Assembly (NCBI RefSeq): GCF_025061645.1
Contig: NZ_JANYMP010000003.1
Location: 124,001 to 188,000, forward strand
From: Umezawaea endophytica
Lineage (GTDB): Bacteria > Actinomycetota > Actinomycetes > Mycobacteriales > Pseudonocardiaceae
Direction: 5' to 3'
DNA: 64,000 nucleotides
Within the stretch, counting starts at the first letter, position 1, and every line of letters begins with the position of its first letter. Both the position numbers and the translations under genes were made by a program. Positions 42,760 through 51,343 of this stretch are shown piece by piece. Below the pieces are notes generated by a model. It ran no database searches, was not told the DNA's origin, and saw only the letters and a program-made list of their open reading frames with translations.

Positions 42760-43693
42760 GCTTCCGGGCCTCCCCCGCCACGGCGACCTGGGCGGCGAGC
42801 ACGCCGACGAGGATCACCGCCCCGCCTAGCACCTGCGCGGCCGACAGCCTCTCCCCCAGCAGCAGCGCGGCGAACCCGCCCGCGACGACCACCTCCAGGG
42901 TCGCGAGCTGGCTGGCGGCGGTCGGCGGCAGGTAGCGCTGGGCGCTCACGCCGGTCAGGTACGCCAGCACCGTCGAGACCACGGCGAGCCAGCAGAGCAG
43001 GCCCCACAGCGGAATCCGGGCCCCGGCGACCACCGCCTCACCGCCGAGCGCGGCGAAGGGAAACGACGTCACCGGGGACACGACGTCGAGCGCCACCGCG
43101 CCGATCGCCGTGCCGAGCGCGGCCAACGCCGCCGGGTCACGGGTGCGCAACCCCCGCTCGGACAGCAGGAACCGGGCGGTGAGGGCGACCGCCGTGCCGA
43201 CGCCCGCCAGCACGCCGAGCAGGTCGAGGCGGAACCCGGCCCACACCTCGCCGACCAGGACGAGGCCTACGAGTGCCGCGCCGACACCAAGCCACACGGC
43301 ACCCGGCAGCCGCGTGCCGCGCACGAACCGCACCCACAGCACCACCATCACCGGCGAGAGGTACTCCAGCAGCAGCGCGACGCCGACCGGCAGACGTCCG
43401 ACCGCGACGGCGTAGAGGCTCTGGTTCACGCAGAACGCCAGCACGCCGAACGCGACCACCAGCGGCCACTCCGCCCGGCGGACGACGAGCCGCCGGGGCG
43501 CGGTGAGCCCGACGAACGCCAGCAGGAGCACGGCGGCGACGCTCATCCGCGCCTGGGTGATCTCCAACGCGGACAGGCCGCTCGCGGTCAACGCCTTGGT
43601 GGCGGGCCCCGCGCTGCCGAAGCAGACCGCGGAGCCCACCGCCAACGTCACGCCGACCGCGGTGAGCCGCGGCCGGGTCGAGGTGTCACGCAT
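42749..43693 (-). CDS. EamA/DMT-family exporter
   Basis: The protein has 314 residues and about 10 hydrophobic segments in two EamA repeats. It starts RDTSTRPRLTAVGVTLAVG and has a second repeat with VSTVLAYLTGVSAQRYL. RhaT/EamA members export amino acids and small metabolites. ATG 43693 overlaps the aminotransferase stop, and it is the last gene of the five-gene operon from 47605. It most likely exports the product of the aminomutase pathway. Confidence 0.92.
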   Translation of the reverse strand: MRDTSTRPRLTAVGVTLAVGSAVCFGSAGPATKALTASGLSALEITQARMSVAAVLLLAFVGLTAPRRLVVRRAEWPLVVAFGVLAFCVNQSLYAVAVGRLPVGVALLLEYLSPVMVVLWVRFVRGTRLPGAVWLGVGAALVGLVLVGEVWAGFRLDLLGVLAGVGTAVALTARFLLSERGLRTRDPAALAALGTAIGAVALDVVSPVTSFPFAALGGEAVVAGARIPLWGLLCWLAVVSTVLAYLTGVSAQRYLPPTAASQLATLEVVVAGGFAALLLGERLSAAQVLGGAVILVGVLAAQVAVAGEARKLSN

Positions 43694-44603
43694 CCGGGGT
43701 CAGCGCCTCCGCCCAGTCCTCGCGACCGGGCAGCCCGCCTTGGACCGCCAGGTCGAACCGCGCCCGCAGCTCGTCGAACACCGGCCGGTCGGCGCTCAGC
43801 GGCACGTCGTCCAGCACAGCCACCGCGGTCAGCTCGACCGCGGTGCCCGCCAGCATCACCTCGGAGGCGACCCGCAGCTCGGCGGGCGCGATGGGCCGTT
43901 CCACGACGGAGACGCCGAGGTCGTCCGCCATCGCCAGCACCGCGTCACGGGTGATGCCGGGCAGGATGCCCTCGGACAGCGGCGGTGTCGCCAACTCTCC
44001 CCCGACCACGATGAACACGTTGGCCGCCGACGCCTCGGCCACCCGTCCCGCCGCGTTCAGCATGATCGCCTCCTGGGCGCCGGAGCGCACCGCGTCGAGG
44101 CGGGCCAGCGACGCGTTGACGTAACCGCCGGTGGACTTGACCGACGGCGGGACGGCGTTCGGGGCGCTGCGGACCCATCCGCTCGTGCGCACCCGGATGC
44201 CCGCCTCCTGGTCGCCGAGGTACGACGGCCAGGACCAGCAGCCGATCGCCACCCGCACGTGGTCCAGTTGGGCGGCGACGGACATGGCGCCCTCGGCGAG
44301 GAACACCAGCGGCCGCAGGTAGCCGCTGGACAGCCCGCTGACCGCGACCACGTCCCGGCACGCCCGCGCCAACTCGTCATCGGTGTACGGGATCTCCATG
44401 GACAGGGCCCGCGCCGAGGTGCGGAGCCTGCGGAGGTGCGCGGTGAGCCGGAACGCGCTCGGACCCCGCGCGGTCTCGTAGAACCGCACGCCCTCGTAGA
44501 CGCCCCAGCCGTAGTGCAGCGTCGGGGTCATCACGTGCACCGTGGCCCGGTCGGCCGGGACCACGGCGCCGTCGATCCACACGGGGAAGGAGGTGGCGTT
44601 CAC
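43686..44603 (-). CDS. Class IV PLP aminotransferase (IlvE/D-amino-acid transaminase family)
   Basis: The protein has 305 residues. The PLP-binding Lys lies in VKSTGGYVNASLA, the counterpart of the KxxGNYxNS motif of branched-chain aminotransferases. HYGWGVYEGVRFYET near residue 30 and GRVAEASAANVFIV followed by EGILPGITRDAVL are also family features. It transfers an amino group between an amino acid and a 2-oxo acid. The start GTG 44603 overlaps the dehydrogenase stop by GTGA. In the operon it probably acts on an intermediate before or after the aminomutase and dehydrogenase steps. Confidence 0.92.
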   Translation of the reverse strand: MNATSFPVWIDGAVVPADRATVHVMTPTLHYGWGVYEGVRFYETARGPSAFRLTAHLRRLRTSARALSMEIPYTDDELARACRDVVAVSGLSSGYLRPLVFLAEGAMSVAAQLDHVRVAIGCWSWPSYLGDQEAGIRVRTSGWVRSAPNAVPPSVKSTGGYVNASLARLDAVRSGAQEAIMLNAAGRVAEASAANVFIVVGGELATPPLSEGILPGITRDAVLAMADDLGVSVVERPIAPAELRVASEVMLAGTAVELTAVAVLDDVPLSADRPVFDELRARFDLAVQGGLPGREDWAEALTPDA

Positions 44604-45601
44604 GCGAGTTCCTCCAACAGCGCGCGGGTCGCGTCGTCGAGGTCGAGACCGCTCACCTCCTGCCGCGCCCGGTGCGCCCGCTGCGGGTCGCCGGGCGTGA
44701 GGACCGGCTGGTCCGGGTCCGCCGGGGTCGATCCGCGCACCGTCGCCAGCAGCGCCGCGCAGTTCCGCCGCGCCGCCTCCCCGCCGCCGAAGGCGTTGGG
44801 GTCGAAGGCGAGGAACTGGTGGCTCACCCGGCGACCACGACCGTCGGAACCGGCGTTCACGTGGGCCAGCTCCCAGTCCAGCGGTGCGCCCAGGAGCACC
44901 GAGGTGAGCAGGGTGACCGCCATGGCCAGCCCCTGCCCCTTGTACCCGCCCAGCGGGCTGAGCGCGTGCGCCTCGGCCGGGTCCGCGACCGGGGCGCCGG
45001 TGCTGTCGACCGCCCAGCCCGCCGACAGCGGCCTGCCGGTGCGGGCCCGTTCCTTGACCTCCGAGTAGCAGACCTGGCTGGTGGCCATGTCCAGGCAGAA
45101 CTCGTCCCCGAACGCGACGGAGACCGGGTTGGTCCCGAACAGCGGGTCCGCACCGCCGAAGGGTGCCACGCGGGAGGCCGCGGAGGTGGTGGCGACGCCG
45201 AGCATGCCCCGCGCGGCGATCCGCCGGGTGTACGCGCCCGCCGCGCCGAAGTGGTTGGAGCGGACCACACCCACGGCGGCGACCCCGTGCAGCCGCGCGC
45301 GGTCGACGGCGAGGTCCACCGCGTGCAGCGCCGCCACGACGCCGAGCGCGTCGTTCGCGTCGAGCAGCACGGCCGCGCCCCGGTCCTTGGTGATCGAGAA
45401 CTCCGGGCGGGCGTTGGCCACGCCGTGGTCGAGCTCGTCGAGGTACGTGCCGAGCAGCCGCAGCCCGTGCGTCTCCACCCCGAGCAACGTCGTGTCCACC
45501 AGGACGTCGGCGACGGCCGCCGCGTCGTGGTCGGGTACACCGCGAGCGGTCAACGCCTCGCGGACCGTGCGTGCCGCCTGCGGCGGGTGGATCGGTGCCA
45601 T
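44600..45601 (-). CDS. Ldh2-family NAD(P)-dependent oxidoreductase
   Basis: The protein has 333 residues and belongs to the malate/L-lactate dehydrogenase (YlbC/Ldh2) family, which also contains delta1-piperideine-2-carboxylate reductase, ureidoglycolate dehydrogenase and diketogulonate reductase. Motifs are GVETHGLRLL (near 42), VVRSNHFGAAGAY, APFGGADPLFGTNP and PLGGYKGQGLAMAV. Since the upstream gene is a lysine-aminomutase-like enzyme and the downstream gene an aminotransferase, reduction of a 2-oxo acid or a cyclic imine formed from a diamino acid is plausible. It starts 1 bp after the KamA-like stop. Confidence 0.9.
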   Translation of the reverse strand: MAPIHPPQAARTVREALTARGVPDHDAAAVADVLVDTTLLGVETHGLRLLGTYLDELDHGVANARPEFSITKDRGAAVLLDANDALGVVAALHAVDLAVDRARLHGVAAVGVVRSNHFGAAGAYTRRIAARGMLGVATTSAASRVAPFGGADPLFGTNPVSVAFGDEFCLDMATSQVCYSEVKERARTGRPLSAGWAVDSTGAPVADPAEAHALSPLGGYKGQGLAMAVTLLTSVLLGAPLDWELAHVNAGSDGRGRRVSHQFLAFDPNAFGGGEAARRNCAALLATVRGSTPADPDQPVLTPGDPQRAHRARQEVSGLDLDDATRALLEELA

Positions 45602-45602
45602 G

Positions 45603-46883
45603 TCAGGTGTTCTCCTCGAAGAAGCTCCGGTCGTGCTCGTCGAGCGGGACGAGGTCGTCCCACCACTGCGCCGCGGGGTCCCACTTCGCGTAGAAGGGCC
45701 TGCCGACCAGCGACGGGTCGCGGGCCTGGAGGAAGCGCAGCGCGAAAGCGGTGCCGTGCGGCAGTTTCACCGGTCCGTCGACGACGACCTTGCCCGGCGC
45801 CGCGGACATGACCGGCCCCCGCGCGGTGCGGGCGAGGCCGGACACCCGGCTCACCGCGTCCCGGTAGACCTCGTGCGCCCGTTCCAGCGGGAGCCCGAAG
45901 TAGTGCTGCGCACCGGTGTCGCGCTCGACGAACATGTAGTACGGGTGGATGCCCGCGTTCACCTGGTCCGTCCACATGCGACTCCAGATCGCCGGGTCGT
46001 CGTTGACGTGCCGCACCACCGGTGCCTGCGACCGCAACTGCGCCCCGGTGCCGCCCAGCAGCCGGATCGCGGTCCGGGTCAGCTCCGGCTCCATCTCCCT
46101 GGGGTGGGAGAAGTGCAGCATGAACGCGAGGTGGCGGCCCGCCGCGACCACGCGTTCCGCCAGCCGCAGCAGGTCCGCGGCGTCCGGGCCGACCGCGACC
46201 CGCGCGGGGTGGAACGACAGCGCTTTCGTGCCGATGCGGATGGTCCTGATGTGGTCGACGGCCAGCGCGGCGTCGACGTACCGCGCGAGCAGGTCCGTCT
46301 TCATGATCAACGGGTCGCCGCCGGTGATCAGCACGTCCGTGACCTCCGGGTGCGCCCGCAGGTAGTCGGCCATCGCGTCCGGCCCGTCGACGGCCAGCTT
46401 CAGCTCGGCGTCACCGATGAACTGGGCCCAGCGGAAGCAGTAGGCGCAGTACGAGTGGCACGTCTGCCCCTGCTTGGGGAACACCAGCACGGTCTCCGCG
46501 TACTTGTGCTGGAGCCCCGGCTGCTCCTTCGGGACGTTGCGGGAGAGCTGGTCGCCGGGGTGCGGGTTGAGCCGCGCCCGCACCTCGGCGACGGCGGCCC
46601 GCAGCGCGGCGGGGTCGCCCAGCGACCGCTCGACGAGCGCGAAGTCGGCGGGCAGCAACATGTCCCGGTGCGGGAACAGCAGGCGGTACATCGGGTCGTC
46701 CGGCGCGGCGTCCCAGTCGATGAGGTTCTCCAGCGCGTGCGCGCTCACCTTGAACGGCAGCACCCTGCTGACCACGTCGACCTCGTGGGCCAGGTCCGCT
46801 CCCGCGCCGCGAGCGCGGACCAGGTCGGCCAGGCGCCTGCCGGGCACGGCGGAGGGCGCGACATCCCCTGACACCGTCGTCAC
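45603..46883 (-). CDS. Lysine 2,3-aminomutase-like radical SAM enzyme (KamA family)
   Basis: The protein has 426 residues. The radical SAM cluster motif Cys142-x3-Cys146-x2-Cys149 (CHSYCAYCF) and the GGDPLI strand motif are present. A probable PLP Lys365 is in AAPGKVVVD, matching the C-terminal lysine of KamA. It moves the alpha-amino group of an amino acid to the beta carbon (lysine, or arginine/glutamate in relatives). The sequence around the cluster differs from classical clostridial KamA, so substrate is open. GTG 46883 overlaps the oxygenase stop by GTGA. It would provide a beta-amino acid unit for the product. Confidence 0.92.
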   Translation of the reverse strand: MTTVSGDVAPSAVPGRRLADLVRARGAGADLAHEVDVVSRVLPFKVSAHALENLIDWDAAPDDPMYRLLFPHRDMLLPADFALVERSLGDPAALRAAVAEVRARLNPHPGDQLSRNVPKEQPGLQHKYAETVLVFPKQGQTCHSYCAYCFRWAQFIGDAELKLAVDGPDAMADYLRAHPEVTDVLITGGDPLIMKTDLLARYVDAALAVDHIRTIRIGTKALSFHPARVAVGPDAADLLRLAERVVAAGRHLAFMLHFSHPREMEPELTRTAIRLLGGTGAQLRSQAPVVRHVNDDPAIWSRMWTDQVNAGIHPYYMFVERDTGAQHYFGLPLERAHEVYRDAVSRVSGLARTARGPVMSAAPGKVVVDGPVKLPHGTAFALRFLQARDPSLVGRPFYAKWDPAAQWWDDLVPLDEHDRSFFEENT

Positions 46884-47605
46884 CGGTCGGCGATCCAGTA
46901 GCGGACCAGGTGGCGGTCCTGGTCGGCGTACTCGGAGCGGGCGTGCAGCATCCGCTGGTTGTCCCAGACGAGCAGCGCGTCGTCCGGGATCAGCAACGGC
47001 GTGCGGTGCTCGGCGAACAGCGCGCTCACCTTCTCCGCGAGGTCACCGCCCGCCTGCCCGAGCGGCAGCTCCTCGGCGGCGGGAACCCTGTCCAGGTCCG
47101 GGTCGTAGCCGCCGGTGGTGAGCAGGTTGTAGCTGAACCGCAGGACCGCCCGACCGCCGTCACCCGAGAACAGCGACGTGCGCACTCCCCCACCGGGGCC
47201 GGGGAAGGTGATCGGGTGGTCGGTGAGCAGCCGGATCTCCTCCGGCGCGAGCAGCTCGATCAGCCGCCTGCCGTCGAACAGGTCGGTGTACCCGCCACCG
47301 CAGCGCGCCTGGTGGTGGCAGTACAGGGCGAGGTAGCGGGGACTGGGGTCCCAACCGGGCGCCTCGGTGTGCGCGAGGATCGTGTTCACGCTCTGCGAGT
47401 ACGACTTGCCCTCGAACCCCGGCACGTAGGTGACGTCGTGCTCCAAGCCGCCCTTGTACTGCGGTAACAACGTGCCGAGCGCTTGGAGCAGCGGAATCGC
47501 GTTCCGCTGCCCACCGAGCCCGCGCACGAGCGCGAACCCGTCCTGCTCGACCTTCGCCCGCACCTCCGCCACGTCCGGGGTGACGAGCGTTTCCTTCACG
47601 GCCAT
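46880..47605 (-). CDS. HxE-type 2OG/Fe(II) oxygenase (TauD/clavaminate-synthase-like)
   Basis: The protein has 241 residues. The metal triad is His79-x-Glu81 (ILAHTEAPGW) and His221 (WDNQRMLHARSEY), with Arg235 (HLVRYW) for 2-oxoglutarate. Glu instead of Asp at the second ligand is the pattern of clavaminate synthase and of free-amino-acid hydroxylases such as VioC and AsnO. Start ATG 47605 has GGGGAG at a good distance. It is the first gene of the five-gene operon to 42749, coupled by overlaps. It likely hydroxylates the amino acid before or after aminomutase action. Confidence 0.9.
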   Translation of the reverse strand: MAVKETLVTPDVAEVRAKVEQDGFALVRGLGGQRNAIPLLQALGTLLPQYKGGLEHDVTYVPGFEGKSYSQSVNTILAHTEAPGWDPSPRYLALYCHHQARCGGGYTDLFDGRRLIELLAPEEIRLLTDHPITFPGPGGGVRTSLFSGDGGRAVLRFSYNLLTTGGYDPDLDRVPAAEELPLGQAGGDLAEKVSALFAEHRTPLLIPDDALLVWDNQRMLHARSEYADQDRHLVRYWIADR

Positions 47606-47759
47606 GGTGCCGCTCCCCTTCTTCTGTCCTCTGTGGAGCGCTATCGGCACCGCATCCCGCACGGCGAAAGGAAAGGCGGGATGTGACGGAGACGTCCGTC
47701 CGGCGCACTGGCGCTTTCCCAAACCTACTGCGCTCCGCGGGAACGCCATTAATTGGCGA

Positions 47760-47800
47760 CTAACCACTTTTCGGCCGGCGGTTCATTAGCGGCCGGTTAG
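47760..47800 (-). terminator. Hairpin after the TetR gene
   Basis: Outer arms CTAACC/GGTTAG and inner CGGCCG arms form a branched GC-rich hairpin starting 44 bp beyond the TetR stop. It is upstream of the 47605 operon, so it would insulate that operon from read-through. Confidence 0.45.
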
Positions 47801-47843
47801 GGGGTGGTGGTACGGGCACCGATCATCGCCCTGTTGTCCACGA

Positions 47844-48425
47844 TCAGGAGTGCGAATCCCCGCAGTTGCGGACGGCGGCCGAGGCGACGGTGGCCAGGTC
47901 TTCACTCGAGAAGCCCGCGCGGCTCAACACCGCCAAGGACTTGTTCGTCGCCACCGCGCACAACGCCAGCTCCGCCGCTTCCCGCTCGCCCGCCCCCGCC
48001 GCCAGCAACGCCTGCCCCAGCCTGGCCCGCAAGCCGTCGATCATGGCGCGGACCATCACCTGGCCGTCCACGTCGAGGGCCGGGAACTGCGCCGCCGACA
48101 TCGTGAGCAGGCAGCCGTCCGGGACCGCCGGATCGGCGATGCGGTTCAGCGTGACCGTCAGATAGGCGGCCACCACGGCGCTCGGGTTCGCGTGGGGGCC
48201 GGACAGCGCCTGCTCGTACAGCGGGTGGTAGGTCTGCGCGTAGCGTTCGAGGCTCTTCCGGAACAGGGCGCTCTTGTCGCCGAACGTGCCGTAGAGCGAA
48301 CTCCGGCCCAGGCCGGTGCCCTCGGTCAGGCGGTCGATCGAGGCCTCCGAATAGCCCCAGCGCCAGAAGACGTGCATCGCGCGTCGAAGCGCCTCGTCCA
48401 CGTCGAACTGCTTGCGACCCGCCAT
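47844..48425 (-). CDS. TetR-family regulator
   Basis: The protein has 193 residues. The HTH is at the very start (VDEALRRAMHVFWRWGYSEASIDRL; SSLYGTFGDKSALF), the pattern of the AcuR/NemR-like TetR group that senses electrophiles through Cys residues. Cys residues occur in PDGCLLTM and near the C-terminus. It is divergent from an epoxide-hydrolase-like gene, with two copies of a palindromic operator between and at the start of that gene. It likely represses both genes until a reactive substrate is present. Confidence 0.9.
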   Translation of the reverse strand: MAGRKQFDVDEALRRAMHVFWRWGYSEASIDRLTEGTGLGRSSLYGTFGDKSALFRKSLERYAQTYHPLYEQALSGPHANPSAVVAAYLTVTLNRIADPAVPDGCLLTMSAAQFPALDVDGQVMVRAMIDGLRARLGQALLAAGAGEREAAELALCAVATNKSLAVLSRAGFSSEDLATVASAAVRNCGDSHS

Positions 48426-48445
48426 GGTCGATCAGCCTACGCATC

Positions 48446-48463
48446 TTGCACCGATCGTTTCAA
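48446..48463. promoter_or_regulatory. TetR operator copy 1
   Basis: TTGCACCGATCGTTTCAA is a near-palindrome (TTG...CGATCG...CAA) located 20 bp before the TetR start. It recurs 45 bp downstream with one difference. Confidence 0.7.
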
Positions 48464-48482
48464 CATGGATAGGGTCCCCGCC

Positions 48483-49445
48483 ATGACAAGTTGCACCGAT
48501 CGTTCCAAGATGCCGACGGACTTGAGCACGCTGCGGCTGCCCGACGGGTTCACCGACCTCTTCACCAGCCGTTACGTGGAGCTGGACGGGTTGCGGCTGC
48601 ACGCGGTCACCGGCGGTGACGGCCCGCCGCTGCTATTGGTCAGCGGGTGGCCGCAGACCTGGTACGCCTGGCGCGAGGTGATGCCCGCACTCGCCCGCGA
48701 GCACACCGTCGTCGCCGTCGACCCGCGCGGCGCAGGCCTCTCCGACAAGCCCGACGACGGCTACGACGCGGGCACGCTGGCCACCGACCTGGTCGCGCTG
48801 ATGTCCGCGCTGGGGCACGACCGGTTCGACGTGGTCGGCCACGACATCGGCATGTGGACCGGCTACGCCCTAGCCGCGGACCACCCCGAACGCGCACGCA
48901 CGCTCACCGTCGTCGACGCCATCATCCCCGGCCTCACCCCAACCCCGTCGTTCTTCAGCCCGGCCGCGGTCAACCAACGACTCTGGCACTTCGGCTTCAA
49001 CCGACTCACCGACCTCAACGAGAAACTGGTCCAGGGCCGGGAACACCTCTACTTCGGCCACCAGTTCGCCACCAAGGCAGCCACTCCGACCACGATCCCC
49101 TCGTACGCCGTCGACGTCTACGTCAACGCGATCGTCACAGACCCTCGTGGGCTACGAGCGAGCTTCGCGTACTACCGCGCGCTGGACGAGACGATCGCGC
49201 AGAACGAGCACCGCAAGAAGACCCGACTGACGCTGCCCGTGCTCGCCCTCGGCGGCGCGCGCTACAGCGGCCCGCTGGTCGCCGAGACGATGCGCCTGGC
49301 GGCCGACGACGTCACCGAAGCGATCCTCGACGACTGCGGCCACTACGCGGCCGAGGAACAGCCGGAGCGGTTCACCGAGGTCCTGGAGGACTTCCTCGGT
49401 CGCGTAGGCCGACACCCCACCCCCGGCCAGGGCAGGTCCGCCTAG
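48483..49445 (+). CDS. Alpha/beta hydrolase, epoxide hydrolase/dehalogenase type
   Basis: The protein has 320 residues from ATG 48483, with GGATAGGG 8 nt upstream. ATG 48510 would start 9 residues later and leave the second operator outside the gene. The nucleophile is Asp121 in VGHDIGMW, which marks epoxide hydrolases and haloalkane/haloacid dehalogenases rather than esterases. The His is in DDCGHYAAEEQPE. The HG of the oxyanion region is SG here (VSGWPQTW). It opens epoxides or removes halogens from small substrates and is likely induced through the divergent TetR. Confidence 0.88.
   Translation: MTSCTDRSKMPTDLSTLRLPDGFTDLFTSRYVELDGLRLHAVTGGDGPPLLLVSGWPQTWYAWREVMPALAREHTVVAVDPRGAGLSDKPDDGYDAGTLATDLVALMSALGHDRFDVVGHDIGMWTGYALAADHPERARTLTVVDAIIPGLTPTPSFFSPAAVNQRLWHFGFNRLTDLNEKLVQGREHLYFGHQFATKAATPTTIPSYAVDVYVNAIVTDPRGLRASFAYYRALDETIAQNEHRKKTRLTLPVLALGGARYSGPLVAETMRLAADDVTEAILDDCGHYAAEEQPERFTEVLEDFLGRVGRHPTPGQGRSA
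48491..48508. promoter_or_regulatory. TetR operator copy 2
   Basis: TTGCACCGATCGTTCCAA matches copy 1 at 17 of 18 positions. It lies immediately after the ATG at 48483 and before the ATG at 48510, so a bound repressor would block the hydrolase start region. Confidence 0.7.
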
Positions 49446-49557
49446 CGCTCGCCGAACCCGACTTACTCGTCGCCCGTGTGTCGCGTTTCGACTCCCTGAC
49501 CGACGGCCCCATGCGATCATGCGATCGTCGAGATCACGACTTCCTTGTGGGGGGAAC

Positions 49558-50223
49558 ATGTCCAGGACAAGCGCGCTCGTCGCCGCGGTGCTCATCACCG
49601 CGGCGGCCGTGTCGGTGTCGGTGAGCACGCCCGCGACGGCTGCTCCGGCAGAGGTCACCATCCAGGGCATCGGGCAGCGGGTCACCGTGCGCACGGGCAT
49701 CGTCCAGGCGGACCTGAAGCCGATTCCGGGAACCGCTGCTCCCAACACCGGGATCGCCCGGCCCGGCGACAACCTCGCCGCCATCTGCTTCACCCCTGAC
49801 AACCGGGGTGAGCCCTGGATCCTCGTGATCAACCGCAACGGCATCGCGGGCGCGCAGTACGCCAACACCGTCGGCTACATCCACCAGTACGACCTGAGCA
49901 ACGGCGGCAGCGTCGTCGTGAACGGTTGCGCCACGACGGACGTGAGGTATCCGGCGCACCACTTCGCGTGGCTTCGACCCGAGTTCACGCAGGCCGACAT
50001 GAAGCCGGTGGCGGGTACGGACGCCCCCAACACCGGACTGTTCAAGCAGGGCGACAAGGCGGCGGTCTACTGCTTCCTCGCGGACAACCGAGGCGTCTTG
50101 TGGGTACTGGCCGTCAACCTGTCGGGACACGCGGGTCAGCAGTACGCCAACACCGTCGGCTTCATCCGGGACGACGCCACCCTCAACGAGTTCGCGGGCG
50201 GAGTCGACTGCGGCGCCTCGTAG
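49558..50223 (+). CDS. Secreted protein with two internal repeats
   Basis: The protein has 221 residues from ATG 49558, with a GGGGGG ribosome binding site. The signal peptide (about 33 residues) ends ATAAPA. The mature part is two similar units of about 60 residues: first QADLKPIPGTAAPNTGIARP...AGAQYANTVGYI, second QADMKPVAGTDAPNTGLFKQ...AGQQYANTVGFI. Each has one Cys in the middle (ICFTPDNRG; YCFLADNRG), and there are two further Cys at the unit ends, so disulfides are likely. It may have an SH3b-like fold. Function unknown; probably extracellular binding. Confidence 0.85.
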   Translation: MSRTSALVAAVLITAAAVSVSVSTPATAAPAEVTIQGIGQRVTVRTGIVQADLKPIPGTAAPNTGIARPGDNLAAICFTPDNRGEPWILVINRNGIAGAQYANTVGYIHQYDLSNGGSVVVNGCATTDVRYPAHHFAWLRPEFTQADMKPVAGTDAPNTGLFKQGDKAAVYCFLADNRGVLWVLAVNLSGHAGQQYANTVGFIRDDATLNEFAGGVDCGAS

Positions 50224-50230
50224 TAGAACC

Positions 50231-51343
50231 TCACTGGCGACCTGTCACCTGACCTGAGCGATGAGGTGCGAGGGCGAATCGCACGGTGATCGACAGGCCG
50301 CCTTCGGGGTGTGCGCTGGTGGTGACGGTGGCGTGGTGTGCCTGGGCGACCGCCTCGACGATGGCGAGGCCGAGACCGAGACCGTGGCCTGGGCCCAGTC
50401 GTTGGAAGGGTTGGAAGAGTCGCTGGATCTGGTCCTCCGGGACTAGCGGTCCGCTGTTCGCCACCGTCAGGGTCGCCTCCGTCGCGGAAGCCCGCGTGAT
50501 GATCTCCACCCGCCCGCCGGGGTGGTTGTGGCGGACGGCGTTGTCGACGAGGTTGGCGACCAGGCTTTGGACGAGCCCCGTGTCCCCCGCCGTCACCGCG
50601 GGCGTGAGGTGTTCGGTCAGGGCGATGCCCCGGAGTGCGCCCTAATCACGGCGGGGAGCGAGCACGGCCGCGACGACGTCGGCGAGGTCGATGGTGTCCC
50701 AGCGGGTGATGCCGCGTTCGCTGGTGGCCAGGGCCAGCAGTGCTCGGACGAGCTGTTCCTGGTGTTGGCCGAGGGCAAGGGCTTCCTGGCACGCGGACCG
50801 CAGGGTGTCGGTGCTCGCGTCGGGGTCTCCGAGGGTGACTTCGAGGAGGGTGCGCAGGCCTGCGAGGGGGGTGCGCAGTTCGTGGGAGGCGTTGGCGACG
50901 AAGTGGCGTTGGGCGGTGAAGGAGGCTTCCAGGCGGGCGAACAGGTCGTCGAGGATGGAGCCCAGTTCGGTCAGCTCGTCGGTGCGCGCGCCGAGGTCCA
51001 GCCCGAGGCGGTGGTGGAGGTTTCCGACGGAGATGGCTCTGGCGGTGGTGGTGATCTCCCGCAGTGGCCGGAGGAATCGGCCCGCGACGAACCAGCCGAC
51101 GGCCACCGAGAGCGGGCACAGCAGGACGAGGGCGAGGGCGGAGCTGAGGAGCAGTTCGCGCGGACCGATCCCGTCGCCGGTGCCGGTAATAGTGGCCGGG
51201 ACCTGGCTGTGGACGGGAGTGGTCGACCGGATTCCCGCGAGGGGGATGGTGACCACGGCGAGGACCGCGGTTCCGACGGCGAAGGTGGCCGTGGCGTAGG
51301 AGATCGTGAGCCGGGCCCGCAAGGACCGTCGGGGGCTGGTCAT
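50231..51343 (-). pseudogene. Sensor histidine kinase interrupted by an in-frame TAG
   Basis: One reading frame runs from ATG 51343 to 50231 with a single TAG at 50644-50642 (codon 234). Part 1 has two membrane segments (about 12-36, 63-90), a HAMP domain and the phospho-acceptor His154 (NASHELRTPL). Part 2 has the ATPase domain with the N-box LVANLVDNAVRHN and GHGLGLGLAIV. There is no frameshift, and the sequence after the stop (GALRGIALTEHL) continues as expected for this family. The break lies between the dimerisation and ATPase domains, so the truncated protein cannot phosphorylate. It could be a nonsense mutation, a sequencing error or readthrough. It overlaps the response-regulator gene by ATGA. 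Confidence 0.85.
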
